Positions 1-8,627 are shown, numbered from the stretch's first letter. The stretch: 28,012 nucleotides of DNA from Flammeovirgaceae bacterium UBA5008 (GCA_002398365.1 DGYK01000057.1:227915-255926), one strand, 5' to 3'. Made by a program: numbers and translations. The notes: generated from the letters alone by a model not told the origin.

Positions 1-1268
1 GTCAAAATGTAAATCAAATTGCTTATCAGTTTATCAGCGAGCTTCGAAAAAATGAAATTGAAAATACGTCAGCTTTGTATCATCTGCAGCAATATATTTC
101 TCTTTTCAATAAGCTTGCAGACATCCAAATACAAATCGGGCTAAGCAGCACAGACGGTCTGCGGGCAGATCTAAATACCTTGAGTGATCAATTGGTTCAA
201 CGCTATTTTTCTTTGTCTAAATACAGTGATGAATTATCCAGTGCTGCTCAAATGCAAGTACGGGTGTTCTTTCTGCTGGTAGTTGCCGGAGCTGTCATTT
301 TCTCATTGATCTCAGGCTATTGGATCTCTAAAAGACTCTCCTCTCCGATTGCAAAATTATCGACTGTAATGAGCAAAGTGGTAGGCACCAAAAAGTATAC
401 CTATCCTTCTCTTTCTATCGAAAGCGCTGCTGAAGAGATCAATACACTGACTCAGTCGTTTACCCATTTGATTCAGGAAACGGAAGCGCAAATGAATAAG
501 GTAAAGTCTAAATCCCGACAGCTAAAGGGAAGAAATCTTGAATTGAAAAAGTTAAATAAAGAACTAGACAGCTTCATTTATAGCACGGCTCACGATTTGC
601 GCTCACCTCTTACCTCCCTGTTGGGCTTGTTGAATATTATGAAATATGAAAATCAGCAAGACACAATTAAACCACACATTCTCATGATGGAGAACTCCAT
701 CAACCGAATGGAAGATTTTATCGAGCAAATAGTGGGGTACTCTAAAAATAAACGACTGGCACTTCAACCAACTTTGATTGATTTTAACTCCTTACTAGCT
801 GAGGTATTTGATAGTCATCAGTTTTTACCGGGCGCATCCAACATTAAACATATCGTTCATCTCAAACAAGAAGCGCCTTTGTACTCTGACCGAGGGCGCT
901 TGCTTATTATCTGTAACAATCTAATCTCCAATGCTATCCGTTACGCTGATTTTTCAAAACCTACTTCAACCATTCAGATTGATGTGTTGATTGACGAATC
1001 TTATGCCCGAATAACATTTATGGATAATGGAATTGGCATCGGTAGTGAACATATTGATAAAATATTTCAAATGTTCTATCGGGCCAATGCGTCTTCGAAA
1101 GGATCTGGATTAGGTTTGTTTATTTTTAAGGAAACGATTACCAAACTGGGCGGGCAAGTTTCCGTAGAATCCACGCTGGGAGTAGGCACACGATTTCTGA
1201 TTCAAATACCGAACCTCATAGCCTCAGTTAAAAAACAATCGGAAGCTAACCTTGTCATGCATGCTTAA
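1..1268 (+). CDS. Sensor histidine kinase, 5'-truncated by window edge
   Basis: A membrane sensor kinase that should autophosphorylate on His and pass phosphate to a response regulator not present here. The frame is open to base 3 with no stop, so the true start lies left of the window; the TTG at 75 is only an internal codon. In order: part of an extracytoplasmic helical sensor region, a transmembrane helix (about nt 264-326), a HAMP-like linker, a coiled coil, then a HisKA dimerisation helix with the phospho-acceptor in TAHDLRSP (His codon 591-593). The ATPase domain has an N box (NNLISNAIRYA, about nt 915-947), G1 box DNGIGIG (about nt 1023-1043), an F box (IFQMFYR) and G2 box GSGLGL. All catalytic boxes are intact. 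Its stop overlaps that of the convergent kinase by 4 bp. Class is clear; the signal and partner are unknown. Confidence 0.93.
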   Translation, partial: QNVNQIAYQFISELRKNEIENTSALYHLQQYISLFNKLADIQIQIGLSSTDGLRADLNTLSDQLVQRYFSLSKYSDELSSAAQMQVRVFFLLVVAGAVIFSLISGYWISKRLSSPIAKLSTVMSKVVGTKKYTYPSLSIESAAEEINTLTQSFTHLIQETEAQMNKVKSKSRQLKGRNLELKKLNKELDSFIYSTAHDLRSPLTSLLGLLNIMKYENQQDTIKPHILMMENSINRMEDFIEQIVGYSKNKRLALQPTLIDFNSLLAEVFDSHQFLPGASNIKHIVHLKQEAPLYSDRGRLLIICNNLISNAIRYADFSKPTSTIQIDVLIDESYARITFMDNGIGIGSEHIDKIFQMFYRANASSKGSGLGLFIFKETITKLGGQVSVESTLGVGTRFLIQIPNLIASVKKQSEANLVMHA

Positions 1269-2743
1269 CCGGCTGCCGGAATTTGTACGATGAATGAAAC
1301 TCCGTCCATACAACTTTCGTCCCACTGCAATTTACCTTTCAACCGTTGTGCACAAACACTGGAAATGTATAATCCCAGACCCACACCATCTGAATTTTGG
1401 TGGCTTCGGTTGAACATCGTAAAAAGATTTTTGCGGGCCTCTGGGGAAAGTGGATCTCCATTATTATGAATCACAATATAATTTACTTCACCCAGTATTT
1501 TCAGTTCTATTTCTACCTTCAAATTTTCCTTACCGGGATTGTATTGAACAGCATTGCTCAATAATTCTTCTAAAATAACGTGCAGTAATTCGACATCCGC
1601 ATAGATTTTATGAGACTCCTGATTCATTATTTTCAAAGTCACATTTTGCTTTTCAAATCGATGAAAGATGTGCTGCGTGATCTCTTGTAAATCAATCCAA
1701 TCAAATTTGAGTTTCTTTGTTTTGATATGGTGAACTCGCTGAATCGTTTTTACCATATGCTCTAACCGCTGCGTAGTTAACTGCATTCGACTCAAATACT
1801 CTTTACCTTCTGGTGTGGTTGGTTCCAGTAACGCCAGTTGATAAAGACCTTTGAGTGTAGCAATGGGTGCTTGTACATCATGAGATGAGTGGTAAAGGAA
1901 ATTAGCGAGCTGTTCATTTGTAGTCTGTAACTCTACCGTTCGCTCGTGCACACGCAATTCTAAATCTCGGTTTTGCTCTTCAATTAAATCACTTTGCGCT
2001 TTGATCTCCTCATTCTGCGATTCAATCTCCTCTTTTTGTTGGAGCAGCAAATGCTGATCTTCTTCTTGCCTTTTAAATGTTCGGGCAAAATAGTTGAATA
2101 ACAACAATCCAAATGGAATGACAATAAGTAATGAAATGGAGGCATTGCGCCACAATTCTTGCCTGGCACGCATTGCAAACGACTCAAAGTTTTCGTCCGC
2201 CTCCAATAGCGCAACTACTTTTCCAGAACGATTCTTTATGGGTGCAAAAGCCGATAACCATTGGCCATTCTCATCACGATAACTATCCAGTGTGCCGCCT
2301 GTTTGCCAATTCGATAACAATGCTTGGGGATAGTTTTTATACGAATGACGATAGTAAGGCCTCACGGAAGAGGTAACAATAAATTGAAACGTGCTATCCG
2401 CAGCCGAAAAAACAATAGTGTAGAGTGGAGTTTCGAGTTGATTCTCTTCTTTAATTCTGAGCAAAAGCCGATGCAACTCGAAATAATCTTGATCTTGTTT
2501 CGACTCTTGAATCGCATCTTTTTTCGTGTAACGTTGAGCAAGTGAATCATGCTGATCTCCACGTACCAGCAAAGTGCCTGTTCGGGCAATTGCCATCAGG
2601 CGATGCAATACTTCCATCTTCGACTTATTGAGTGAAGTATAGTAATGGTTTACAATAAAGTAGCTCACTAAAATTAATATGCCGATGGATAGAACGAGGA
2701 GTAGGCGGGTATTACTTCGTTGTAGGAGGAGGCGGGAGTTCAA
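1265..2743 (-). CDS. Membrane sensor histidine kinase with Cache-like periplasmic domain
   Basis: A 492-residue kinase. An N-terminal transmembrane helix (about residues 13-32) precedes a periplasmic domain of about 160 residues whose end (GQWLSAFAPIKNRSGKVVAL) resembles a Cache/PAS-type sensor. A second helix (about 200-217) is followed by a Glu/Gln-rich coiled coil (about 225-275), then the HisKA helix with the phospho-acceptor His288 (YHSSHDVQAP). The ATPase domain has an N box (EELLSNAVQYNPG) and G2 box GVGLGL. The G1 box reads HNNGDP, with Asn427 where Asp is most common, a variant also found in other kinases. The start is TTG at 2743; no ATG or GTG lies in frame between it and an upstream stop at 2801-2803, and the next Met (residue 43) would remove the first membrane helix. 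No response regulator is adjacent. Confidence 0.9.
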   Translation of the reverse strand: MNSRLLLQRSNTRLLLVLSIGILILVSYFIVNHYYTSLNKSKMEVLHRLMAIARTGTLLVRGDQHDSLAQRYTKKDAIQESKQDQDYFELHRLLLRIKEENQLETPLYTIVFSAADSTFQFIVTSSVRPYYRHSYKNYPQALLSNWQTGGTLDSYRDENGQWLSAFAPIKNRSGKVVALLEADENFESFAMRARQELWRNASISLLIVIPFGLLLFNYFARTFKRQEEDQHLLLQQKEEIESQNEEIKAQSDLIEEQNRDLELRVHERTVELQTTNEQLANFLYHSSHDVQAPIATLKGLYQLALLEPTTPEGKEYLSRMQLTTQRLEHMVKTIQRVHHIKTKKLKFDWIDLQEITQHIFHRFEKQNVTLKIMNQESHKIYADVELLHVILEELLSNAVQYNPGKENLKVEIELKILGEVNYIVIHNNGDPLSPEARKNLFTMFNRSHQNSDGVGLGLYISSVCAQRLKGKLQWDESCMDGVSFIVQIPAAG

Positions 2744-2856
2744 GCGGAGAAGTGTTTTACTTGCGTAAACGCTAAATTCATGATTTGCATTTGATTGCCA
2801 TCATGGAAAATGAGCCTTTGTCGCGGATGTGACACACCCCCCGCTCGCTATTTTAA

Positions 2857-3240
2857 TTATTGATTGCTGTAATGCAGCCGCAATGCCAGAATCGACAGAG
2901 CCACAAATGGCAAGGTTGAAATCATGATTTTAAAGTGCAGTCCAAGTAAACCAATAACGAACATGAATCCCAGCAATACGACTAAAAAGACAATACCGAT
3001 TGTTGTAAGCAGACGGGAGGGCGTTGGTTGGAAAAGCGTGGCAACTAAAAGGAATTGCCCGATCATGGGAAATAATGTAAACGGATGCCAAACGGAGATG
3101 GGATTTGTTAATAGCTTGGTAACTACTTCAAACTCTGCTTGTGCTAAAAATTGATGATTACCTTTACCCCATTCTAGATAACCAACCAACGATGTGAGAA
3201 CCACCAGACCATTTACCATTTTTAGTCTATTGATTCTCAC
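2857..3240 (-). CDS. Small four-helix membrane protein of unknown function
   Basis: A 127-residue protein with four predicted transmembrane segments (about residues 8-25, 53-70, 77-101 and 105-121). The phrases GYLEWGKGNHQFL and HPFTLFPMIGQFLL look like conserved motifs of a small Bacteroidota membrane family, but I cannot attach a function. The listed start is GTG at 3240; an ATG at 3219 (residue 8) is equally plausible and would place the first helix at the N terminus. It lies 21 bp downstream of the PepSY-associated gene on the same strand and is probably cotranscribed with it, which hints at a related membrane role. No catalytic residues are recognisable. Confidence 0.75.
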   Translation of the reverse strand: MRINRLKMVNGLVVLTSLVGYLEWGKGNHQFLAQAEFEVVTKLLTNPISVWHPFTLFPMIGQFLLVATLFQPTPSRLLTTIGIVFLVVLLGFMFVIGLLGLHFKIMISTLPFVALSILALRLHYSNQ

Positions 3241-3261
3241 ACAGCAAGTGGTTGATGTCTT

Positions 3262-3768
3262 TTACTTGATGAATATTAACACGAGAGCTATTACAAGGCC
3301 AGCCGCAGCAAAATAAAGTCCTTTCTTAAAAACATCCGTTCCCGGCATGAACATCCAAAAAGAAGAAATCACAAAAAAGAAAAGTGAAAGCCCAAACAGG
3401 ATATTCAAAAAGAAAAGAGGTTGCTTGGTATTGGCTTTATGCAGTTGAGTCATTTTATTGAGTACCAGAGGCAATTCTTTAGTCGTATAATTCGCTACGC
3501 CAGTTTCCTTATTATAGGTTCCTTGTGCAAACGATACAATGGCTCCATCGGTGCCGGTTACTTGCAATTCACGAATCCGCAAAGCTTTCCCAAGCTCTTC
3601 AGCTTCTAAATTTGGCTTCAGCTCTTTTTCCACTTTCTTTTCTACTTTTAAAAAATCCGTATCCCGAAAAATTAAGATAATTCCACTGATGGCATATACG
3701 GCCATGATGCCTGCCAAAAAGAAACCAAGATAACGGTGATAAATGCGCATGCTGTTGTTTAAATTCAT
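3262..3768 (-). CDS. PepSY-associated transmembrane protein
   Basis: A 168-residue membrane protein of the PepSY-associated TM type. An N-terminal helix begins with MRIYHRYLGFF (His11 just before the membrane segment). An extracytoplasmic stretch follows (about residues 36-105), then a second helix entered by MTQLHKAN (His110) and a third helix at the C terminus. In the larger PepSY_TM family, linked to iron uptake and ferric reduction, similarly placed histidines are thought to bind haem; whether His11 and His110 do so here is inference. It follows the histidine-rich peptide by 57 bp and precedes the four-helix protein by 21 bp, all on the minus strand. The length is that of the short, single-PepSY-unit forms. 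Confidence 0.82.
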   Translation of the reverse strand: MNLNNSMRIYHRYLGFFLAGIMAVYAISGIILIFRDTDFLKVEKKVEKELKPNLEAEELGKALRIRELQVTGTDGAIVSFAQGTYNKETGVANYTTKELPLVLNKMTQLHKANTKQPLFFLNILFGLSLFFFVISSFWMFMPGTDVFKKGLYFAAAGLVIALVLIFIK

Positions 3769-3825
3769 AGAAAGGAGAGATTGGATTGGAAATTAAAATT
3801 GATCAAGATTTTTTCAGATTGCAAA

Positions 3826-4056
3826 TTAGTGTGAATGGTGATGACGATGACGGCCTTTGTGTCGACCATGCCCATGATGACCGCGGCCATGATTCCCTTG
3901 CTTCTTTTTGCCTCCTCTAAAATGATGACCCTTAACTTCTCTACTGGTCGTAGTCGAAGCAACTTGAGTTTTATCTGTTGGAGGTGTGTTTGTTGTTTGA
4001 GCGCTTCCGCTGATTACAATCAAGGAAAGCACTAATGTGAGAATGGAAAGCTTCAT
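3826..4056 (-). CDS. Small secreted histidine-rich (metal-binding?) protein
   Basis: A 76-residue protein starting at ATG 4056 (MKLSILTL...). An upstream in-frame ATG at 4083 would add nine polar residues ahead of the signal peptide and is less likely. Residues 1-20 form a signal peptide ending in SGSAQ. A Thr-rich linker follows, and the last 35 residues contain 12 His with many Gly, Arg and Lys (for example GHHGHGRHKGR and HRHHHSH). No Cys is present. Such tails bind divalent metals in other proteins; binding here is inferred from composition only. It sits 57 bp upstream of the PepSY-associated gene and about 100 bp downstream of glnS. The repeated CAT/CAC codons are visible in the DNA. It could alternatively be a low-complexity surface peptide. 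Confidence 0.75.
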   Translation of the reverse strand: MKLSILTLVLSLIVISGSAQTTNTPPTDKTQVASTTTSREVKGHHFRGGKKKQGNHGRGHHGHGRHKGRHRHHHSH

Positions 4057-4158
4057 ATTTCTTGCGTTTTGCCTATTAGACAATCCACCTGACTATCTTA
4101 TTCCCTTTGCTAAAACTATTTTCCAGAATTTATGTTCCAAGTGCATTTCCGCCTTTGA

Positions 4159-5826
4159 CTAAGCGCCTTTCCTCACCTCTTTAGCCCACATATCTTTCAA
4201 AGTCACGGTGCGGTTAAATACCAGTTTAGTGGAAGTCGAATCTTTGTCTTTGCAAAAATAGCCTGTACGCATAAATTGAAAACGTTCTCCTTCTTTTGCT
4301 TCCTTCAAAGCAGGTTCAGCATAGACATTGGTCAACACTTTTAACGATTCCGGATTTAAGTGATTTTTGAAGTCATCTTCAATACGGTTCATGTCTTCGG
4401 TTAAAAAGAGTCGGTCGTACAAGCGCACTTCGATAGGCAGCGCATGTGCTACACTTACCCAATGAATAACACCTTTTACATGAATACCCGATGTATCCGA
4501 TCCGCTCTTGCTTTCTGGCACATAGGTACAACGCAGCTCAGTTACTTTACCTTCTGCATTTTTGATTACCTCCTCGCATTTAATAATGTAAGCACTCTTC
4601 AAGCGCACCATCTGGCCGGGGGCCAACCGAAAATATTTTTTGGGGGGCACTTCCATAAAGTCATCTGCCTCAATATAGAGTTCGCGGCTAAATGGGATGG
4701 AGCGCGATCCCGCTGTTTCATCTTCCGGATTATTCTCGCTGGTTAAAATTTCTTCTTTGCCTTCCGGATAATTGGTGATCACCACTTTAATAGGATCAAG
4801 CACCACCATTCTGCGCAGTGAAATTTTATTGAGATGCTCACGCACACAAAATTCCAGCAATCCGATGTCGATCAGGTTTTCGCGCTTCGCTACACCAATC
4901 TTATCACAAAACTCACGAATACTTTCCGGTGTATAGCCGCGTCTGCGCACAGCACTAAGCGTAGGCATCCGAGGGTCATCCCAGCCACTCACATGCTTTT
5001 CATTTACTAGTTGCAGCAGCTTGCGTTTGCTCATCATGGTATAAGTCATGTTGAGGCGGGCAAATTCATATTGATGTGATGGGTAAATTTCCAGCTTCTC
5101 AATACACCAGTCGTACAACTCACGGTGCGGCACGAATTCAAGTGTGCAAATGCTATGCGTTATTTTTTCGATGGAGTCGCTTTGGCCGTGAGCGAAATCA
5201 TACATCGGATAAATGCACCATGCATCGCCCGTGCGATGATGATGCGCATGTTTGATGCGGTAGATCACCGGATCGCGCATGAGCATGTTGATGTGAGCCA
5301 TGTCAATTTTGGCACGGAGCACCTTTTCTCCATCCTTGTATTTGCCTGCCTTCATATTGGTGAAGAGTGTCAGGTTTTCTTCGATGGAGCGATCGCGATA
5401 GATGTTGTTAGTGCCGGGTCTGGTAGGCGTTCCTTTTTGGGCAGCAATTTCTTCGCTAGTGCTGTCATCCACATAGGCTAATCCTTTTTTGATCAGCACC
5501 ACTGCAAAGTCATACAACTGCTGGAAATAATCGGAGGCATATAATTCATTGGCCCATTGAAAACCTAACCAACGCACATCGTCTTTTATACTTTCTACAT
5601 ATTCGGTTTCTTCGGTTACCGGGTTGGTGTCATCGAAACGCAAGTTGGTATAGCCACCATATTTTTGAGCCAACCCAAAATTGAGGCAAATGCTTTTCGC
5701 GTGCCCCAAGTGCAGGTATCCGTTTGGTTCCGGTGGAAAGCGTGTAGCAATGCTGGTATACTTGCCTTCCTTCAGGTCAGTTTCAACAATCTCCTCTAAA
5801 AAATTCAAACTTTTTTCGTCTGCCAT
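4159..5826 (-). CDS. glnS: Glutaminyl-tRNA synthetase
   Basis: A cytoplasmic class I synthetase that charges tRNA-Gln with glutamine using ATP. The 555-residue length matches the E. coli enzyme closely. The HIGH signature appears as HLGH at residues 39-42 within RFPPEPNGYLHLGHAKS, and the KMSKR signature as MMSKR ending at residue 268, the spacing expected of GlnRS. The C-terminal half has the anticodon-binding beta-barrel character of GlnRS (for example KGVIHWVSVAHA). The start chosen is ATG 5826 (MADEK); a longer start at 5844 would overlap a candidate promoter element at 5842-5849. The gene implies direct glutaminylation of tRNA-Gln. It is divergent from the AraC-type regulator. Confidence 0.97.
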   Translation of the reverse strand: MADEKSLNFLEEIVETDLKEGKYTSIATRFPPEPNGYLHLGHAKSICLNFGLAQKYGGYTNLRFDDTNPVTEETEYVESIKDDVRWLGFQWANELYASDYFQQLYDFAVVLIKKGLAYVDDSTSEEIAAQKGTPTRPGTNNIYRDRSIEENLTLFTNMKAGKYKDGEKVLRAKIDMAHINMLMRDPVIYRIKHAHHHRTGDAWCIYPMYDFAHGQSDSIEKITHSICTLEFVPHRELYDWCIEKLEIYPSHQYEFARLNMTYTMMSKRKLLQLVNEKHVSGWDDPRMPTLSAVRRRGYTPESIREFCDKIGVAKRENLIDIGLLEFCVREHLNKISLRRMVVLDPIKVVITNYPEGKEEILTSENNPEDETAGSRSIPFSRELYIEADDFMEVPPKKYFRLAPGQMVRLKSAYIIKCEEVIKNAEGKVTELRCTYVPESKSGSDTSGIHVKGVIHWVSVAHALPIEVRLYDRLFLTEDMNRIEDDFKNHLNPESLKVLTNVYAEPALKEAKEGERFQFMRTGYFCKDKDSTSTKLVFNRTVTLKDMWAKEVRKGA

Positions 5827-5841
5827 AGCAATAGTAAAACA

Positions 5842-5849
5842 CAAAGGTA
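5842..5849 (-). promoter_or_regulatory. Candidate Bacteroidota -7 promoter element for glnS
   Basis: On the minus strand this reads TACCTTTG, an exact match to the TAnnTTTG element used by the primary sigma factor of Bacteroidota. It lies 16 bp upstream of the preferred glnS ATG, so the leader would be short. No clear TTTG-type -33 element is seen about 20 bp further upstream, so support is from one element only. Confidence 0.35.
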
Positions 5850-5967
5850 GCCGCGATTTGTGAGCGAGAAAAACGGGAAAGATAGATTTCGTGAAAAAGT
5901 TGAGTGTTTGTCATTTGGTAGAGTCTATCTGGTCGTAATTAAATTTCGATATTTGCGCCAAAGAATC

Positions 5968-7104
5968 ATGATTTACACCTCCGCCATAACCATCGCCTTT
6001 CTTTTAGCTTTGGTGTTGTTTACTAAGCGCAACCGAACAAAAGCAGACGGAATTCTGGCCATCTGGTTGGTGATAATGGGGGTACACCTCGTCCTCTACT
6101 ATTTCAGCACAACTGTAGATCGTTATTATTATCCCTATCTACTTATTTCCTTTCCCTTCCCATTGCTGCATGGCCCCATGTTGTACGTATACACCGCTTC
6201 ACTTACCGCTCAGCATCCGTATTTGAAAAAACGGATGTGGTGGCATTTTCTAGTTCCACTATTCTTCTTTCTGGCATTAATACCTTTCTACCTTTTACCA
6301 CATGGCGAACGACTTGAGGTATTTGCCAACCAAGGCAGGGGTTATGAATGGCTGCTCGTATCGCATAAAGTTATGGTTATGCTATCTGGTGTGGTGTACG
6401 TGGTTTTATCGACATTACTTTTGCAATGGCATAAAAAGGCATTGCGTCATCGATTTTCATACGTAGAAAAGATAAATCTGGTCTGGCTGCAATATCTCAC
6501 CTATGGCGTTGGGCTGGTTTGGCTTGCTGTATTTTATGGAAATGATTTAGTCATCTTTTCTTTAGTAGCTTTATTTGTGTTGCTGCTTGGTTATTTCGGC
6601 ATCAAACAAGTTGGCATTTTTACTCATCCGCCATTACTGGAAACTATCGATACTATACTCCCTCCGGAAAAGGAAGAAAATGTAACGCCATCACCCGAAC
6701 CGCTCAAGTCTAAATATCACAAATCAACGTTGACACGCGAGGCGCAAACGGTCATTCACCAGAAACTTCAAAGCGTGCTAGAGGAGGAAAAAGTTTTTTT
6801 AAATCCAGAATTAACATTAAGTGATTTGGCCGACAAACTGGCAGTGCACCCTAACCACTTGTCGCAGGTGATCAACTCTATGGAGTCAAAAACATTTTAC
6901 GACTATATCAATGGCAGGCGTATTGAGGAATTCAAAAAAATAGTAGCCTTACCGGACAATCAAAAGTACACTCTGCTGGCATTAGCGTTTGAATGCGGGT
7001 TTAACTCCAAGACAGCATTTTATCGCAACTTTAAAAATGCCACCGGACTATCACCCACCAGTTATCTGAAACAAAAGCACATTCAAATTCAGGCAGACGA
7101 GTAG
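5968..7104 (+). CDS. Membrane-anchored AraC-family regulator (7TM-HTH)
   Basis: A 378-residue protein with about seven transmembrane helices in its first 220 residues, a charged linker, and a C-terminal AraC-type double helix-turn-helix (about residues 275-368). The first HTH includes LTLSDLADKLAVHPNHLSQV and the second includes ALAFECGFNSKTAFYRNF followed by TGLSPTSYLK, the typical AraC signature. This architecture implies a membrane sensor acting directly on DNA from the inner face. The start is ATG 5968 because translation from there opens with a membrane helix; the in-frame extension to 5860 is polar and runs across the divergent promoter region. The gene is divergent from glnS, and the likely target is unknown; the DUF2306 gene follows after 157 bp. 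Confidence 0.9.
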   Translation: MIYTSAITIAFLLALVLFTKRNRTKADGILAIWLVIMGVHLVLYYFSTTVDRYYYPYLLISFPFPLLHGPMLYVYTASLTAQHPYLKKRMWWHFLVPLFFFLALIPFYLLPHGERLEVFANQGRGYEWLLVSHKVMVMLSGVVYVVLSTLLLQWHKKALRHRFSYVEKINLVWLQYLTYGVGLVWLAVFYGNDLVIFSLVALFVLLLGYFGIKQVGIFTHPPLLETIDTILPPEKEENVTPSPEPLKSKYHKSTLTREAQTVIHQKLQSVLEEEKVFLNPELTLSDLADKLAVHPNHLSQVINSMESKTFYDYINGRRIEEFKKIVALPDNQKYTLLALAFECGFNSKTAFYRNFKNATGLSPTSYLKQKHIQIQADE

Positions 7105-7261
7105 TTCCTCTCTGAAAATTTCTCCCGTTCGCAGGTTCCACTTTACAGGAACACTGATCTTCAATAAGATGCATTTCTCAAAACCATAGAGCCGGACTTA
7201 TCCCAAAGTATAAATCGGAACGATTAGCAGGCAAGATTGCGTTCTCTTTGCCAAAAAAAAT

Positions 7262-7924
7262 ATGGCCTCGATTCGTCTAAATTCCAACAATTGGATCAAC
7301 ACACTACTCTATCTCCCACTTATCTTTCTTATTCTATTAATTGGAATTTACCCGCTCCAATTTTTTCTAACTGAAGGAAAGGTAGGTATTCTGGAAGTGA
7401 AAAGTGATGCGTTATTATCAGATTGGGTTTGGAAAACATTCTTTTACATGCACATCTCGTTTGGGGAAATTGCATTGCTGGTTGGATGGCTTCAGTTCGT
7501 TCAAGGGCTGCGTAATTATTCTATGAGGCTTCATCGCACAATAGGAAAATTGTATGTGGTTTGTGTCTGGATGAGTGCTCTCGGTGTAGGCTATATTGGA
7601 TTCTTTGCCGAAGGCGGCCTCATTGCCTTTCTCGGTTTTATGATCGGGGGATTGATCTGGGCGTACACTACAATTCAAGGTTACCTCACCATCCGGAAAG
7701 GGAGAGTAATTGCACATCAAAAATGGATGATCTATAGTTATGCCATGTGTGTAGGAGCCGTGACTTTACGGATTTGGTTACCGTTGCTTATGATCGCTAC
7801 AGATGATTTTACTTTTTCGTATCAAATCGTATCATGGATGGCATGGGCACCTAATCTGGTGGCTGCGTATGGCATTGTCAAAGTGAAAACGACACCCCTT
7901 GCTGAGCCCATAAAACATACATAA
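7262..7924 (+). CDS. DUF2306 family membrane protein
   Basis: A 220-residue protein with about six transmembrane helices. Motifs typical of DUF2306 are present: FYMHISFGEIALLVGWLQF, the loop RLHRTIGKLYV, and AHQKWMIYSYA followed by TLRIWLP. Conserved histidines at the membrane boundaries are a family feature, but no reaction has been established to my knowledge. It starts at ATG 7262 directly after an A-rich run (AAAAAAAAT). It lies 157 bp downstream of the 7TM-AraC gene and 55 bp upstream of a small exported protein, so these may be coregulated. The family assignment is confident; the function is not known. Confidence 0.85.
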   Translation: MASIRLNSNNWINTLLYLPLIFLILLIGIYPLQFFLTEGKVGILEVKSDALLSDWVWKTFFYMHISFGEIALLVGWLQFVQGLRNYSMRLHRTIGKLYVVCVWMSALGVGYIGFFAEGGLIAFLGFMIGGLIWAYTTIQGYLTIRKGRVIAHQKWMIYSYAMCVGAVTLRIWLPLLMIATDDFTFSYQIVSWMAWAPNLVAAYGIVKVKTTPLAEPIKHT

Positions 7925-7929
7925 ATTTC
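7899..7929 (+). promoter_or_regulatory. Candidate Bacteroidota promoter before the small exported protein
   Basis: TTG at 7899-7901 and TAAATTTC at 7922-7929 are 20 bp apart, the spacing expected for -33 (TTTG) and -7 (TAnnTTTG) elements. The last base of the -7 box departs from consensus and the -33 overlaps the end of the upstream gene. This would give a leader of about 45 nt before ATG 7980. Support is by pattern only. Confidence 0.25.
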
Positions 7930-7979
7930 TTCCGTAAAAATCAAATCAATTAGATAAACAATTAAACTTAACAATCAAC

Positions 7980-8456
7980 ATGAAGTTCATTTTTGCCTCT
8001 GCAATCATTTTCCTTTTTGCTACCAGCAACTTTGCTCAAACCGATTCCATCCGCATGAAGAAAGTATTTGGCGGATACAATTATTTTCAAAATAATCAAG
8101 GGCTAACGGTCAAACAGTTGGGATCGGTTCTACAAGCAAACCCGGAAGCATCTAAATTATTTCAGCAAGCCAAACCAAATGGAACAGCCGCAACCATTTT
8201 TGGAGTGGCTGGAGGTTTTTTGGTAGGATGGCCCATTGGTACGGCAATTGCAGGTGGCAACCCAAGTTGGGAACTGGCCGGAATTGGTGCCGGACTAATT
8301 GTTGTTTCAATTCCTTTCAGTAGTGCATTTAACAAGAAAACAAAAGAAGCTGTATCGATCTACAATCGAGGCAACAAAACGAGTTCGCTTGGAAGAAGGC
8401 CAGAATTGAAATTCAATGTATCTCCGAATCAAGTGGGTGTTGAAATGAGATTTTGA
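7980..8456 (+). CDS. Small exported protein of unknown function
   Basis: A 158-residue protein with a clear signal peptide (residues 1-20, ending SNFAQ). The middle holds two hydrophobic, Gly-rich stretches (around TIFGVAGGFLVGWPIGTAIAGG-like residues 71-96 and GIGAGLIVVSIPFSSAF about 102-118) that could be membrane hairpins. The C terminus (LKFNVSPNQVGVEMRF) is beta-strand-like and ends in Phe, as in many outer-membrane-associated proteins. A repeated motif GGYNYFQNNQGLTVKQL near the N terminus suggests a Bacteroidota-specific family, which I cannot name. A strong terminator follows 24 bp after the stop. Confidence 0.75.
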   Translation: MKFIFASAIIFLFATSNFAQTDSIRMKKVFGGYNYFQNNQGLTVKQLGSVLQANPEASKLFQQAKPNGTAATIFGVAGGFLVGWPIGTAIAGGNPSWELAGIGAGLIVVSIPFSSAFNKKTKEAVSIYNRGNKTSSLGRRPELKFNVSPNQVGVEMRF

Positions 8457-8480
8457 TTAATAAAGATGAGACAGCTATCA

Positions 8481-8518
8481 ACGGTCTTAACTTTTTATAA
8501 AAGTTAAGACCGTTTTTT
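8481..8518 (+). terminator. Strong rho-independent terminator
   Basis: A perfect 14-bp stem: left arm ACGGTCTTAACTTT (8481-8494), loop 8495-8499, right arm AAAGTTAAGACCGT (8500-8513), followed by a run of T to 8518. One more T-A pair can form in the loop. It ends the transcript of the gene at 7980-8456 and separates it from the TPR gene. The T run is only on the plus-strand side, so it acts in one direction. Confidence 0.93.
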
Positions 8519-8627
8519 CAGATCATAGAATCCCGCTGCGAGTGTCAAAATCTTTAGTTATTTAATCTGGAACCCGTTGTTGAGGTTAAGATTATTGAAT
8601 ACCTTTCTCTCAAAAAGTCTACCTGCC

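Noticed and set aside
1463..1465. Asn instead of Asp in the G1 box of the second kinase
   Set aside because: NNG or NDG variants of the G1 box occur in other histidine kinases, and the N and G2 boxes are intact, so this is not good evidence of inactivity.
2779..2805. CATGAT...ATCATG dyad upstream of the second kinase
   Set aside because: Arms are only 6 bp with a 15-bp spacer, in AT-rich DNA; no promoter element or T run supports a role.
5125..5481. A 118-residue plus-strand open frame within glnS
   Set aside because: glnS is a certain gene across this stretch; the antisense frame shows no recognisable features.
7135..7152. GTTCC...GGAAC hairpin after the AraC-type gene
   Set aside because: The stem is only 5 bp and no T run follows, so it is too weak to call a terminator.
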